A stretch of 64,000 bases of DNA, from contig JBAZEK010000004.1 of NCBI GenBank assembly GCA_041653995.1, positions 1-64,000 of the forward strand, given 5' to 3'. The notes under the pieces were generated by a model. That model was not told the DNA's origin. It saw only the letters and a list, made by a program, of their open reading frames with translations, and ran no database searches. Shown here one piece after another: positions 1 to 9,267 of the stretch. The stretch is from Dehalococcoidia bacterium. Its GTDB lineage: Bacteria > Chloroflexota > Dehalococcoidia > GIF9 > UBA5629. Each line of letters starts with the position of its first letter. Position 1 is the stretch's first letter. A program made the translations under genes and the position numbers.

Positions 1-1302
1 ATGACCGGCTTCCCCAATGACGGCACCGCCTATTACTGGAGGACCAGGGCCGGCAACGCCGCCGGCTGGGGTCCCTGGAACACAACCCCTCGCAGCTTCA
101 CCAACGGCACAGCCGCAGCTCCTGCCACTTCTCCTGCCATGTCATCCCCATCCAACGGCACCAATGTTTCCAGCACCTCCGTCAACTTCTCCTGGGGAAC
201 GGTATCCGGCGCCACCAAATACCAGGTGCAGGTCAGCACACAGTCCAATTTTGCCAGTGTCTACAGACACAATGGAACCACCAATACTTCCTACAACATG
301 ACCGGCTTTCCCAATAACGGCACTGTCTACTACTGGAGAACAAGGGCCGGCAATGCCGCTGGCTGGGGACCCTGGAACACAACCCCTCGCAGCTTCACCA
401 ACGGCACAGCCGCAGCTCCTGCCACTTCTCCTGCCATGTCATCCCCATCCAACGGCGCCAATGTTTCCAGCGCCTCCGTCAACTTCTCCTGGGGAACGGT
501 ATCCGGCGCCACAAAATACCAGGTTCAGGTCAGCACACAGTCCAATTTTGCCAGTGTCTACAGACACAATGGAACCACCAATACTTCCTACAACATGACC
601 GGCTTTCCCAATAACGGCACTGTCTACTCCTGGAGAACAAGGGCCGGCAATGCCGCTGGCTGGGGACCCTGGAACACAACCCCTCGCAGCTTCACCAACG
701 GCACAGCCGCAGCTCCTGCCACTTCTCCTGCCATGTCATCCCCATCCAACGGCACCAATGTTTCCAGCGCCTCCGTCAACTTCTCCTGGGGAACGGTATC
801 CGGCGCCACCAAATACCAGGTGCAGGTCAGCACACAGTCCAATTTCTCCACCCTCTACAGATACAATGGAACCACCGCCACCTCCTTCACTATGAACAAA
901 TTCCCCAACGACGGCACGGTCTATTACTGGAGGACCAGGGCCGGCAACGCCGCCGCCTGGGGCCCATGGAACACAACCCCTCGCAGCTTCACCAACGGCA
1001 CTGCCTCAGCTCCTGCTACATCTCCCTCCATGTCCTCCCCGGCCAACGGCGCCTATGTTCCCAGCACCTCCATCACCTTCTCCTGGGGAACGGTCTCCGG
1101 CGCCTCAAAATACCAGGTGCAGGTCAGCACACAGTCCAACTTCGCCACCATCTACAGACACAACGGAACCACCGCCACCTCCTTCACTATGAACAGATTC
1201 CCCAACGACGGTACCGTCTACTACTGGAGGACCAGGGCCGGCAACGCCACCGTCTGGGGCCCATGGAACACAACCCCTCGCAGCTTCACCAACGGCCCGT
1301 AA
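1..1302 (+). CDS. Repetitive FN3-like surface protein, 5' end missing
   Basis: The reading frame is open from base 1, and the ATG there lies inside a repeat, so the real start is probably upstream of the window. The 433 visible residues are four 99-residue repeats plus a partial fifth. Each has a beta-sandwich pattern like fibronectin type III or Ig-like domains: an FSWGTVSGA strand, then KYQVQVSTQSNF, then YYWRTRAGNAAGWGPW. Each repeat carries about seven or eight N-X-S/T sequons (NTT, NGT, NVS, NFS, NTS, NMT). There is no C-terminal anchor or LPXTG motif; the protein ends shortly after the last WGPW. It is probably an exported or cell-surface protein and a plausible glycosylation target. 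The exact role is unknown. Confidence 0.75.
   Translation: MTGFPNDGTAYYWRTRAGNAAGWGPWNTTPRSFTNGTAAAPATSPAMSSPSNGTNVSSTSVNFSWGTVSGATKYQVQVSTQSNFASVYRHNGTTNTSYNMTGFPNNGTVYYWRTRAGNAAGWGPWNTTPRSFTNGTAAAPATSPAMSSPSNGANVSSASVNFSWGTVSGATKYQVQVSTQSNFASVYRHNGTTNTSYNMTGFPNNGTVYSWRTRAGNAAGWGPWNTTPRSFTNGTAAAPATSPAMSSPSNGTNVSSASVNFSWGTVSGATKYQVQVSTQSNFSTLYRYNGTTATSFTMNKFPNDGTVYYWRTRAGNAAAWGPWNTTPRSFTNGTASAPATSPSMSSPANGAYVPSTSITFSWGTVSGASKYQVQVSTQSNFATIYRHNGTTATSFTMNRFPNDGTVYYWRTRAGNATVWGPWNTTPRSFTNGP
1..1302 (+). repeat. 297-bp tandem coding repeats
   Basis: Unit starts fall at 1, 298, 595, 892 and 1189, an exact 297-bp period that keeps frame. The first three units are almost identical at DNA level, including synonymous positions; the fourth and fifth are more diverged. 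This suggests recent expansion or gene conversion at the upstream side and older copies at the 3' end. The array probably continues upstream of the window. Confidence 0.95.
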
Positions 1303-1530
1303 ACATATTCTGAAGCAGCGGAAGCAGAATAGACCGACGATTGATTTAGTCAGTCCGATAATCATATTATTAACCACCCCGGAAAGCCGGACCAAGTTCC
1401 CGCAGATCCTGATAATCGTTCCCCCACTTTTAATGCGCAGTCGCGTTAAAATAAGCTATAATAGGGCGTTGGTACAAGAGCTCACCCCATATTCACAACC
1501 TCCGTTATTTCCTGTTGCAATTAACAGCCT
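1303..1530. other. Intergenic gap before the glycan locus
   Basis: This 228-bp gap holds no convincing gene. A perfect TATAAT lies at 1457-1462, but no good -35 box sits 16-18 bp upstream, so it is only a weak promoter candidate for the flippase gene. No U-tract terminator was seen after the repeat gene. Confidence 0.3.
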
Positions 1531-3027
1531 GTGACAACAACCATGAGCGATATGCGCCTTGAAGGTTATACCGAGTACGCAAGAGACGTGGGCTTCGTGG
1601 TGATGGCGCAGGTGCTGGTAGCACTGCTTAATTTTGCACGATTACCAATTCTGACCAAATGGCTTGGCGCTTCACTTTATGGCACCTGGTCTATTATCTG
1701 GGTAACCATTACTTTAATCACGTCAGTAGCTTCCCTGGGTCTGGGTATGGCAATGGTTCGTTTCATAGCCGCAGAAAGGGACAGGTCAAAGATAAGTGAA
1801 GCTTATTTATCGATAATGTTGACCATCATGGCCTCCGGGATATCTTTATCCCTGCTGCTGGCCCTATTTGTGTCGTTCAGCGATCTTCCCGTTCTCGGAG
1901 ACATCAACAACTCAAATACTATAGTTCTGGCGTCTTTTATGGTGCTGACCCAGGCGCTCGGCAATATAAGCATTGCCTACTTCCGCACCTTCAGGCAAAT
2001 GCTGCGCTATGCCATATTTATGGTGGTCCGCGCCGCTGGTCAGGTCGGTTTGATGCTTTGCTTTATGCTTGCGGGCTGGCAGCTAACAGGCGCAGTAATA
2101 GCAGTTCTTATCAGTGATGTCCTGTGCTTTACCGCTGCCTTCATTATTACCTTGAAGCAAACGGGTTTCCAATTCCCCAAATTTACCGGGATATGGACAT
2201 ATCTAAGGTACGGATTGCCACTGGTTCCGGCCACCGTTACCTTATGGATCATCAACTCCAGCGATCGCTATATTATCGGCTACTTTATGGATGTTAAAAA
2301 TGTGGGAATATATTCCGCTATTTACACCATAGCCAATATAATTTCTCTTTTTCTGGGACCGGCGAATGCACTACTTCTTCCCACGGTCTCAAAATCATAT
2401 GACGATGGTGACACAGCCAGCACAAAGAATTATTTTAAATTCACCCTGAAATACACACTATTGCTGAGTGTACCTGCTGCCTTTGGCATGTCTGTACTGG
2501 CAGCGCCGTTAATCCGGATATTGACAAGCACAGAATTCATGTCCGGTAGTACGGTGTTGCCTTTCATAGCTTCAGGATTGGTTATTTTCGAACTCTACTC
2601 AATTGGTAATCATATTTTTTACCTGGTAAAGAAGACCCACTGGATTCTCTGGCTGCTAATCATCACTGCGGTGCTAAATGTAGCCCTTACCCTTCTTCTG
2701 GTTCCGCTATGGGGCATTATAGGTGCCGGAATAGCCAGTTTGATAGCATATGCAGTTACGGGAATACTGACCATCATCATCGGTTTCAGGTATTTCAAGT
2801 TCGATCTTAGTTACTCCTTCATCGTAAAAAGTATTTTCGCATCAGTGGTCATGTCACTTGTTATCTGGCTTCTGCATCCATATAGTATTCTGCAGGTAAT
2901 CATGGCAATTATCATTGGCGCTTTCATATACTTAATTCTTATCTGGCTAATGAGAAGCTTCTCCCGCAATGAACTGAGTTTATTTAAAGATGTGGCTTCA
3001 AGATTTATAATAGGGAAACAGCAGTAG
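1531..3027 (+). CDS. Polysaccharide flippase (Wzx/MOP type)
   Basis: This 498-residue, strongly hydrophobic protein has the size and even spread of helices of MATE/MOP-superfamily polysaccharide exporters, which flip undecaprenyl-linked repeat units across the membrane. The N-terminal pattern (ARDVGFVVMAQVLVALLNFARLPILTKWLG, given here as a family hallmark of a first helix followed by a GxxxYGxW loop) fits Wzx proteins. The start is GTG at 1531 or ATG at 1543; neither has a clear ribosome site. The next gene begins 42 bp downstream and is polymerase-like, so the two probably act together in export and polymerisation of a surface glycan. The substrate cannot be read from sequence. Confidence 0.85.
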   Translation: MTTTMSDMRLEGYTEYARDVGFVVMAQVLVALLNFARLPILTKWLGASLYGTWSIIWVTITLITSVASLGLGMAMVRFIAAERDRSKISEAYLSIMLTIMASGISLSLLLALFVSFSDLPVLGDINNSNTIVLASFMVLTQALGNISIAYFRTFRQMLRYAIFMVVRAAGQVGLMLCFMLAGWQLTGAVIAVLISDVLCFTAAFIITLKQTGFQFPKFTGIWTYLRYGLPLVPATVTLWIINSSDRYIIGYFMDVKNVGIYSAIYTIANIISLFLGPANALLLPTVSKSYDDGDTASTKNYFKFTLKYTLLLSVPAAFGMSVLAAPLIRILTSTEFMSGSTVLPFIASGLVIFELYSIGNHIFYLVKKTHWILWLLIITAVLNVALTLLLVPLWGIIGAGIASLIAYAVTGILTIIIGFRYFKFDLSYSFIVKSIFASVVMSLVIWLLHPYSILQVIMAIIIGAFIYLILIWLMRSFSRNELSLFKDVASRFIIGKQQ

Positions 3028-3069
3028 GGCAAACGCTGGATTAGAATACTGAAAAAACGTATAGTTCAT

Positions 3070-4449
3070 ATGGACGCGGCAGAAACCGGACAATTTCAAA
3101 AAGGAAACCTGCATTTACGGTTAAAGAAAAGCACGTTGTGGCCTTTGTTAACCGTTTTTCTTTACAAAGCCGCACTTGACTTAGCGTATTATTTTGTGAT
3201 TTCCGATATCTGGCGCTATATGGGGTTTACTCTGGCGCCCGACATTTCAAAGTTTATTGAATCATACATTCTGCTCTTTATCCTTTTTGTCGCTGCACCC
3301 AAGTCACTGAACAAATTATCCACTATATTCGTATGGCTGTTGATGCTGCTATCATACGTACCCATGCTAACGTATTTCGCCCTGGCAAATGGGGATAGAC
3401 TATATATTTATGCCGTATCTTTCTTCTGGTTGATAACCATATTCATTGTCCGGCTGCCGGTACCCGGTATACGGCTGCGCCCGATAAGACAATCTACAAT
3501 AATCATGTATTTATTATTTATCTGCTTCGGCTTAACTACCCTTTATTTGATCTGGCAATACCTTGGTTTATCCTTGAAGTTCGATCTCACGGGTGTTTAT
3601 GATATAAGATCTGCATACAAGCAGGCACAGATACCCATGGCCGGCTATTTATTCAGCTGGATGGCCAAAGTTATCAATCCTGTATTGTTCGCCATATTTA
3701 TCCTTAAAAAGAAATGGGCCCCGGCAGCGCTGACCGTGCTGCTTCAACTACTGCTTTATTCCGCCACGGGCCACAAGACATATTTTTATATTTTGCCTTT
3801 CGTCCTTGTTCTGATGTGGATAGTCACCCGCAAAAATGCTTTATCTAACATAAATATCATGTTAACCGGCATCATCGCGATAGGCATACTGGCCTACTGG
3901 TGGACAGGGCATATATGGATATCATCACTCATTACCAATAGAACTTTATTACTTCCGGCCCAGATATCTTTCGACTATTACGATTTTTTCTCACATAACG
4001 AGCTTGTATATCTTTCGGACAGCAGACTGGGATTCTTCGCTGACTATCCCTACGAGCTTCCACCACCTTACCTGATAGGTAAAATCTACTTCGGCAATCC
4101 AAATACCAGTGCAAATACAGGTATATACGGCGACGCATACATGAATTTTGGCTTCGCAGGCCTTGCGATATACAGCATCATATTAGGCATCATTTTCAAA
4201 ATAGTGGACCTTTGCTCAAGGCGATTGGATTTGAGACTTGGAGTGGCTGCAATAGCTGCATCCACGATCAGCCTCACAAACGGTGCACTGACAACAGCTT
4301 TTTTGACCGGAGGCCTGTGGCTGGTTATTGTAATGCTTTATTTTCTGCCGAAGAGCGGCCCAGATTCAGCACCCAAAAAAGAGGCGCGGGCGGCATGTGA
4401 AGCTTCGATTGAATCCGGGCGGAGATTAATCTTCAAGGATCGTCTATAA
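3070..4449 (+). CDS. O-antigen/oligosaccharide polymerase-like membrane protein
   Basis: A 459-residue integral membrane protein with about a dozen predicted helices, one long extracytoplasmic loop (about residues 290-360) and a short hydrophilic C-terminus. This layout is typical of Wzy-type repeat-unit polymerases, which have little sequence conservation. It lies between a flippase gene and a GT4 gene, and its stop codon abuts the ATG of the next gene (4450), so the three are probably co-transcribed. O-antigen ligase is an alternative from the same superfamily. Confidence 0.65.
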   Translation: MDAAETGQFQKGNLHLRLKKSTLWPLLTVFLYKAALDLAYYFVISDIWRYMGFTLAPDISKFIESYILLFILFVAAPKSLNKLSTIFVWLLMLLSYVPMLTYFALANGDRLYIYAVSFFWLITIFIVRLPVPGIRLRPIRQSTIIMYLLFICFGLTTLYLIWQYLGLSLKFDLTGVYDIRSAYKQAQIPMAGYLFSWMAKVINPVLFAIFILKKKWAPAALTVLLQLLLYSATGHKTYFYILPFVLVLMWIVTRKNALSNINIMLTGIIAIGILAYWWTGHIWISSLITNRTLLLPAQISFDYYDFFSHNELVYLSDSRLGFFADYPYELPPPYLIGKIYFGNPNTSANTGIYGDAYMNFGFAGLAIYSIILGIIFKIVDLCSRRLDLRLGVAAIAASTISLTNGALTTAFLTGGLWLVIVMLYFLPKSGPDSAPKKEARAACEASIESGRRLIFKDRL

Positions 4450-5592
4450 ATGAAAAAGGTTTGCATACTGACTTCAGTCCATTCACCCTTTGATCACCGT
4501 ATATTCTTCAAGCAGGCCAGGTGCCTGCAAAAGGCAGGTTATAAGCTGACAATCATAGCCCAGCACAATGGGAATGAGCTTGTTGATGATATAGAACTGG
4601 TTGCCCTTCCAAGAGCAAGAAACAGGATCCAAAGGATAACAGGAACATGGCGCGTTTTTAAGCTGGCACTCAGACAAAAAGCCGATATATATCACTTCCA
4701 TGATCCGGAATTATTGTTTTGGGGGTGGTTACTTCAAATACTCAGTGGTAAACCGGTAATTTACGACGTGCACGAGAATTATGCAGAAACCCTGCTTTTA
4801 CGTGACTGGCTTCCGAAATACCTGCGAAAATCCGTAGCCTGGATATTCACCAGAACTGAAAGAATATTTGCCGGCAGACTTGCCGCCATTATAACGGTCT
4901 CAGAGCCGATGACTAAAAGATTTGCCGGTTTCCAGACGGTTTGCACTGCTGTACATAACTTCCCTGACTTAAATGTTTCGAAATCATATGAAAAATATGG
5001 ACCATCTGCTGAAAATGATCAATACTCATTGATCTATACCGGCAATATGACCAGGGAAATGGGATTCCCAATTATATTGGATACACTTACTTTGCTGTCC
5101 CAACGCCAACCTGCTGTAACCTGCCTTATATTGGCTAAATCCGACAATATGGAATGGCTAAACAATAATCAGAGAGAAACAATGAAGGAATTAGTGGCAG
5201 CTGGTACACTGAAGATCCTGGAGCGTGTACCACATAATGAAGTATTCAAATATATCAGGCTTTCCAGTATAGGCTGGAGGCCTGGCCCGCCATTTCAGGA
5301 GGGCATCAGTACAAAAACCCTTGAATATATGGCCTGTGGAATACCGGTTGTGTCCTCCGATGTTTCAATTATTTCCCGCATCATCCGGGAATCTGAATGT
5401 GGCATCCTGGTAGATCCATATAATGCTAAAGAGCATGCTCATGCAATCCTGCATCTGCTTGATCACCCTGAGGAAGCCCGACACATGGGTGAAAACGGTA
5501 GAAAGGCAGTAATGCAAAAGTATAATTGGGAGATTGAAGAAAAAAAATTGTTGGATGTATATAATAGATGTCTCTCCAGAGGAGCCGGTTGA
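4450..5592 (+). CDS. Glycosyltransferase family 4
   Basis: This is a 380-residue GT-B-fold enzyme. The N-terminal half has the HSPFDHRIFFKQARCLQKAG start common in GT4 enzymes and a YDVHENY segment. The C-terminal nucleotide-sugar-binding half contains PFQEGISTKTLEYMACGIPV, with the two conserved glutamates of the GT4 EX7E motif region. It probably adds a sugar to a lipid-linked glycan at the cytoplasmic face. The start abuts the upstream stop, and its own TGA overlaps the ATG of the asparagine synthetase gene by one base, indicating translational coupling. Donor and acceptor are unknown. Confidence 0.88.
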   Translation: MKKVCILTSVHSPFDHRIFFKQARCLQKAGYKLTIIAQHNGNELVDDIELVALPRARNRIQRITGTWRVFKLALRQKADIYHFHDPELLFWGWLLQILSGKPVIYDVHENYAETLLLRDWLPKYLRKSVAWIFTRTERIFAGRLAAIITVSEPMTKRFAGFQTVCTAVHNFPDLNVSKSYEKYGPSAENDQYSLIYTGNMTREMGFPIILDTLTLLSQRQPAVTCLILAKSDNMEWLNNNQRETMKELVAAGTLKILERVPHNEVFKYIRLSSIGWRPGPPFQEGISTKTLEYMACGIPVVSSDVSIISRIIRESECGILVDPYNAKEHAHAILHLLDHPEEARHMGENGRKAVMQKYNWEIEEKKLLDVYNRCLSRGAG

Positions 5593-7562
5593 TGTGTGGC
5601 ATTGTCGGCATTATCGATTTTAAATCTACTGGTATCAGGACGAATGATCTGGTCAGAATGGCTAACGCTATTTCTCATAGAGGACCGGATGACGAGGGTT
5701 ATGTGCTGGCCAATTTCAGTACAGGGGAACATATTTCGGCTATGGGAAAGGAAACTCACACTGATGTCCTTAGCTCGGACTTTGTGTACACACCCCGCTC
5801 GGACATAAGTGATATACCCGGGCTGTATAACCTTGGCTTCGGACACCGCAGGCTCTCAATTATTGATGTTTCTCCTGCAGGGCATCAACCGATGTGCAAT
5901 GATACGGGTGACATCTGGATAATACACAATGGTGAAATCTACAACTATATTGAGTTAAGAAACGAGCTGAGAGCGAAAGGGCATCATTTTAAATCCAACA
6001 GCGATACAGAGGTCATTCTCAGAGCTTATATGGAATGGGGGCCGGACTGCCTGTGCAAATTTAACGGTATGTGGGCATTCGCCATCTGGGACTCTGTAAA
6101 AAAGGAACTATTTTGCGCGCGCGACCGTCTGGGTATTAAACCATTTTACTATTATTTCGATAGTCACATATTTGCTTTTTCCTCTGAGATCAAGGGGCTT
6201 CTTCAATTAAGTATACAAGCAGAACCAAATAGTGAGCTTATCTATGATTTCTTAAAGGTTGGTATACTCGACCACACTGACAGCAGTTTTTTTAATAAAA
6301 TAAAAAAACTACCTCAGTCCCATTACCTCAAAGTTACCCGGGTTGGTAACCTCAGCCTGCACAAATACTGGCATATTGACGTATCAAACGAGGTAAAAAA
6401 CGAGCGTAGCGATGAAGAATACGCCAAGGATTTTTATGACCTCTTCGTTGATTCAGTTAAAATACGGCTGAGAAGTGACGTGCCGATAGGTTCATGCCTC
6501 AGCGGTGGCCTCGACTCTTCCTCGGTGGTCATGACAGCTAATAATCTGCTTTTCCCCTCTGATAAAAAATCAGTATCAGCAAAGCAAAAAACTTTCTCTG
6601 CCTGCTTCGAGGACAAAAGATTCGACGAGAGATACTATATAGAGAAGGTGCTTGATGCAACAGGCGCTGAGGCTAATTACGTTTTCCCTACTGCAAGTGG
6701 ATTCTCATCAACGCTTGACAACCTTTTATGGCATCAGGAAGAGCCATTCCCTGGAAGCGGTATATACGCCCAGTGGGAGGTGATGAAAACGGCAGCGAAT
6801 AGGGGCGTAAAGGTCATACTGGATGGACAGGGTAGCGACGAACAGCTGGCCGGTTATCTAAAGTTCTACGTTTTCTACCTGGTGCAGCTTTTAAAAGACG
6901 GGATATACTGCACGGGGCTATCAGAAACCCTGCACTTTCTGTCGTCCCCGGCTATGATAAACAGGCTCAGCTTAAAAGGTGGCCTGAGATATATGAACTT
7001 CGGCAAGAATATGCTTGGCATAGAGAATCTGCTACGCAAGTCATTCCTTGATAGGTTCAATGACAGAACAACTGATATCAGATACAAGAACAATCTGGGA
7101 GTAAGGCTGAAGAATGATTTGCTTGAGTTCAGTCTACCTGTTCTGCTTAGATACGAAGATAAGAATTCCATGGCTCACGCCGTCGAGGCAAGGCTCCCCT
7201 TTCTTGACTACAGGCTAGTTGAAAAGCTGGCATCCATGCCCCTAAATCAGAAGATGCGCGGTGGCTGGACCAAGTATGTGCTCAGAAACGCCATGAGAGG
7301 TGTACTCCCCGAGGAGATCAGATTAAGAAAAAGCAAGCTGGGATTCACCACTCCTAAAGATTTATGGTACAGGACTACTTTGAGCAAGGGAATGAATGAT
7401 GCTTTCATGACACCTTTATTTGTCGGGGAATACGTTGATATAAATAGGGTACAAAAGGCATTTCATCAATATATATCCGGTAAATCCATATACCAGAGTG
7501 AGTACTTCTTTCGGTTCTATATACTGGAGCTATGGGGAAGAAAGTTCGTTTTGGGAAATTAA
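5592..7562 (+). CDS. asnB: Asparagine synthetase (glutamine-hydrolysing)
   Basis: Class II amidotransferase of 656 residues. The start is fixed at 5592 because Cys2 of MCGIVGI must be the N-terminal nucleophile after Met removal; an AGAGGAG ribosome site lies at 5578-5584. The glutaminase domain fills about residues 1-210, with HRGPDDEG and HNGEIYNY motifs. The synthetase domain has the ATP-pyrophosphatase loop SGGLDSSS from residue 304. The family makes asparagine from aspartate, ATP and glutamine. Paralogues in glycan clusters often amidate sugar acids instead, and the position here between a glycosyltransferase and a deacetylase makes that role possible. All key residues look present. Confidence 0.93.
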   Translation: MCGIVGIIDFKSTGIRTNDLVRMANAISHRGPDDEGYVLANFSTGEHISAMGKETHTDVLSSDFVYTPRSDISDIPGLYNLGFGHRRLSIIDVSPAGHQPMCNDTGDIWIIHNGEIYNYIELRNELRAKGHHFKSNSDTEVILRAYMEWGPDCLCKFNGMWAFAIWDSVKKELFCARDRLGIKPFYYYFDSHIFAFSSEIKGLLQLSIQAEPNSELIYDFLKVGILDHTDSSFFNKIKKLPQSHYLKVTRVGNLSLHKYWHIDVSNEVKNERSDEEYAKDFYDLFVDSVKIRLRSDVPIGSCLSGGLDSSSVVMTANNLLFPSDKKSVSAKQKTFSACFEDKRFDERYYIEKVLDATGAEANYVFPTASGFSSTLDNLLWHQEEPFPGSGIYAQWEVMKTAANRGVKVILDGQGSDEQLAGYLKFYVFYLVQLLKDGIYCTGLSETLHFLSSPAMINRLSLKGGLRYMNFGKNMLGIENLLRKSFLDRFNDRTTDIRYKNNLGVRLKNDLLEFSLPVLLRYEDKNSMAHAVEARLPFLDYRLVEKLASMPLNQKMRGGWTKYVLRNAMRGVLPEEIRLRKSKLGFTTPKDLWYRTTLSKGMNDAFMTPLFVGEYVDINRVQKAFHQYISGKSIYQSEYFFRFYILELWGRKFVLGN

Positions 7563-7613
7563 AGAGTTTGGATTATCAAATTATATTTAGAAGAATCAAT
7601 TTCGGGAGGCACA

Positions 7614-8243
7614 ATGCATTGCAGATTTTTGGTTCTCGCACCCCATACCGATGATGGTGAATTTGGCTGTGGTGGTTCTATAAACAGGTGGGTAACCGAA
7701 GGTAATGAGGTATATTATGTTGCTTTCTCGTCAGCCAAGAAATCAGTGCCTAAGGGCATGCCTAAAGATATACTGGAGAAAGAGGTCCGCGCGGCCACAA
7801 AGGTTCTGGGTATTTCACCGCAGAATTTGATCCTGCTTAATTACCCGGTGAGGGAATTCCCAAGCTACAGGCAAAAAATACTGGAGGACATGATTCGCCT
7901 GGGAAATGAGCTCAGGCCTGAAATGGTGTTGCTTCCATCTACAAACGATACACACCAGGATCATCAAACAGTATCACAGGAGGGTTTCCGCGCCTTTAAG
8001 AAGATTTCCATAATTGGTTATGAGATGCCATACAACAATTTGAACTTCAGCAGCAGCCTTTTTATGGTGCTCCAGTCAAAGCATGTTCGAAAAAAGACAG
8101 AAGCGCTGAAGTGCTACAGGTCACAGGCCGACAGAGCCTACGCCACACCGGATTTCATAACCGGCCTGGCCAGGGTCAGGGGCACTCAGATCGGCGTCAA
8201 GTATGCCGAATCATTCGAAGTGATACGCTGGGTGATAACATGA
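7614..8243 (+). CDS. PIG-L/LmbE family deacetylase
   Basis: A 209-residue member of the zinc-dependent PIG-L family, which removes N-acetyl groups from GlcNAc-type sugars. The metal motif near the N-terminus reads PHTDDGEFGCGG (His11, Asp13, Asp14), close to the usual HPDD. A second metal-binding segment, NDTHQDH, lies near residue 105. A GGGAGG ribosome site sits just before ATG 7614. In this locus it probably deacetylates a sugar precursor so that another acyl group can be added by the acyltransferases that follow. The final ATGA contains a potential 21-codon ORF start, probably meaningless. Confidence 0.85.
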   Translation: MHCRFLVLAPHTDDGEFGCGGSINRWVTEGNEVYYVAFSSAKKSVPKGMPKDILEKEVRAATKVLGISPQNLILLNYPVREFPSYRQKILEDMIRLGNELRPEMVLLPSTNDTHQDHQTVSQEGFRAFKKISIIGYEMPYNNLNFSSSLFMVLQSKHVRKKTEALKCYRSQADRAYATPDFITGLARVRGTQIGVKYAESFEVIRWVIT

Positions 8244-8288
8244 AAAGAGCTATCGGAGAGAATATTTCTTTACACAAAGAGGTGGGTT

Positions 8289-9212
8289 ATGCCATCGCAG
8301 CATAAGATTAGCGTGAACGAACTCGTTAATTCCATGGCTATGCAGCATAAAATTCTGGGCAGGCAGGATAGCACCGTGACAGATGTATCACGCATTGATG
8401 ATGCAGATAGCCAGTGTGTAACGTTCTGCAACAAAAAAGGTAATGACGGCCTGCAAATGGTGCGCAATACGCAGGCCGGGATTGTTATCTGCCATGATAG
8501 CTTTGAGTTCACCGGCGACGATTTCAAGCAAAAGACGCTTATATTAGTCCCTAATCCCAGATTGGCAATTTCTAGAATAATACAAGTTCACTTCACATCA
8601 AAAATAAAGCCGGGAATTTCACCCGGCTCAACGATCGATAAAGAAGCCAAGATACATCCCTCTGTCCACATAGGACCAAACTCATATATAGGGAATTGCC
8701 GGATAGGTGAAGGCACAGTGATTCATGGCAACGTATACATTTATCCGGGTACAAAAATCGGGAAAAACGTCACTATCCAGGCCGGTGTGGTAATCGGAGC
8801 CGAGGGAATGGGTTTCGAGAGAATTGAACAGGGCGAATTGGAAAAGTTTCCCCAGCTTGGCGGCGTTGTAATCGAGGATGATGTGGAGATAGGCTCAAAC
8901 GCCAGCATAATGCGGGGCGCCATGGGCGATACAATTATCGGGCGAGGGACAAAAATAGGCCATCTGTGCAACGTGGGGCATAGCGCCGTCATTGGAAAGT
9001 ATTGCTTGATTATATCTATGAGTATGCTGGGAGGCAGCAGCCGTATAGGTGACTATTCTCAGGTCTCATTCGGCGCCTGTATCAGAAACAAAGTCGTTAT
9101 AGGTGAAAGTGTAATTGTTGGAATGGGTGCCGTGGTAACCGAGAACGTAGCCGATGGGAAGATCGTATTTGGTGTGCCTGCAAAGATCAAAGGTGATACA
9201 GCAGGCAGATAA
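8289..9212 (+). CDS. LpxD-like left-handed beta-helix acyltransferase
   Basis: This protein has 307 residues: an N-terminal domain of about 105 residues, then a long array of hexapeptide repeats ([LIV]-G-x4) from about residue 115 to the end. Both the two-part layout and the C-terminal segment GMGAVVTENV resemble UDP-3-O-acylglucosamine N-acyltransferase (LpxD). A GAGGTG ribosome site lies 5 bp before ATG 8289. No other lipid A genes are visible and the host is probably monoderm, so a role in acylating an amino sugar of the surface glycan is more likely than lipid A synthesis. It follows a PIG-L deacetylase, which would supply the free amine. Confidence 0.75.
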   Translation: MPSQHKISVNELVNSMAMQHKILGRQDSTVTDVSRIDDADSQCVTFCNKKGNDGLQMVRNTQAGIVICHDSFEFTGDDFKQKTLILVPNPRLAISRIIQVHFTSKIKPGISPGSTIDKEAKIHPSVHIGPNSYIGNCRIGEGTVIHGNVYIYPGTKIGKNVTIQAGVVIGAEGMGFERIEQGELEKFPQLGGVVIEDDVEIGSNASIMRGAMGDTIIGRGTKIGHLCNVGHSAVIGKYCLIISMSMLGGSSRIGDYSQVSFGACIRNKVVIGESVIVGMGAVVTENVADGKIVFGVPAKIKGDTAGR

Positions 9213-9267
9213 CTGTATAATGATATGCCGCTGAAAGAAATGCAAAATGAACCCAAGGAGGTAAGTG

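Noticed and set aside
1..1302. CRISPR-like array
   Set aside because: The repeats are 297 bp, in frame and translated, with no spacers.
8240..8305. 21-codon ORF between the deacetylase and LpxD-like genes
   Set aside because: Its ATG overlaps the deacetylase stop, but the sequence has no leader-peptide feature, and the LpxD-like gene has its own ribosome site.
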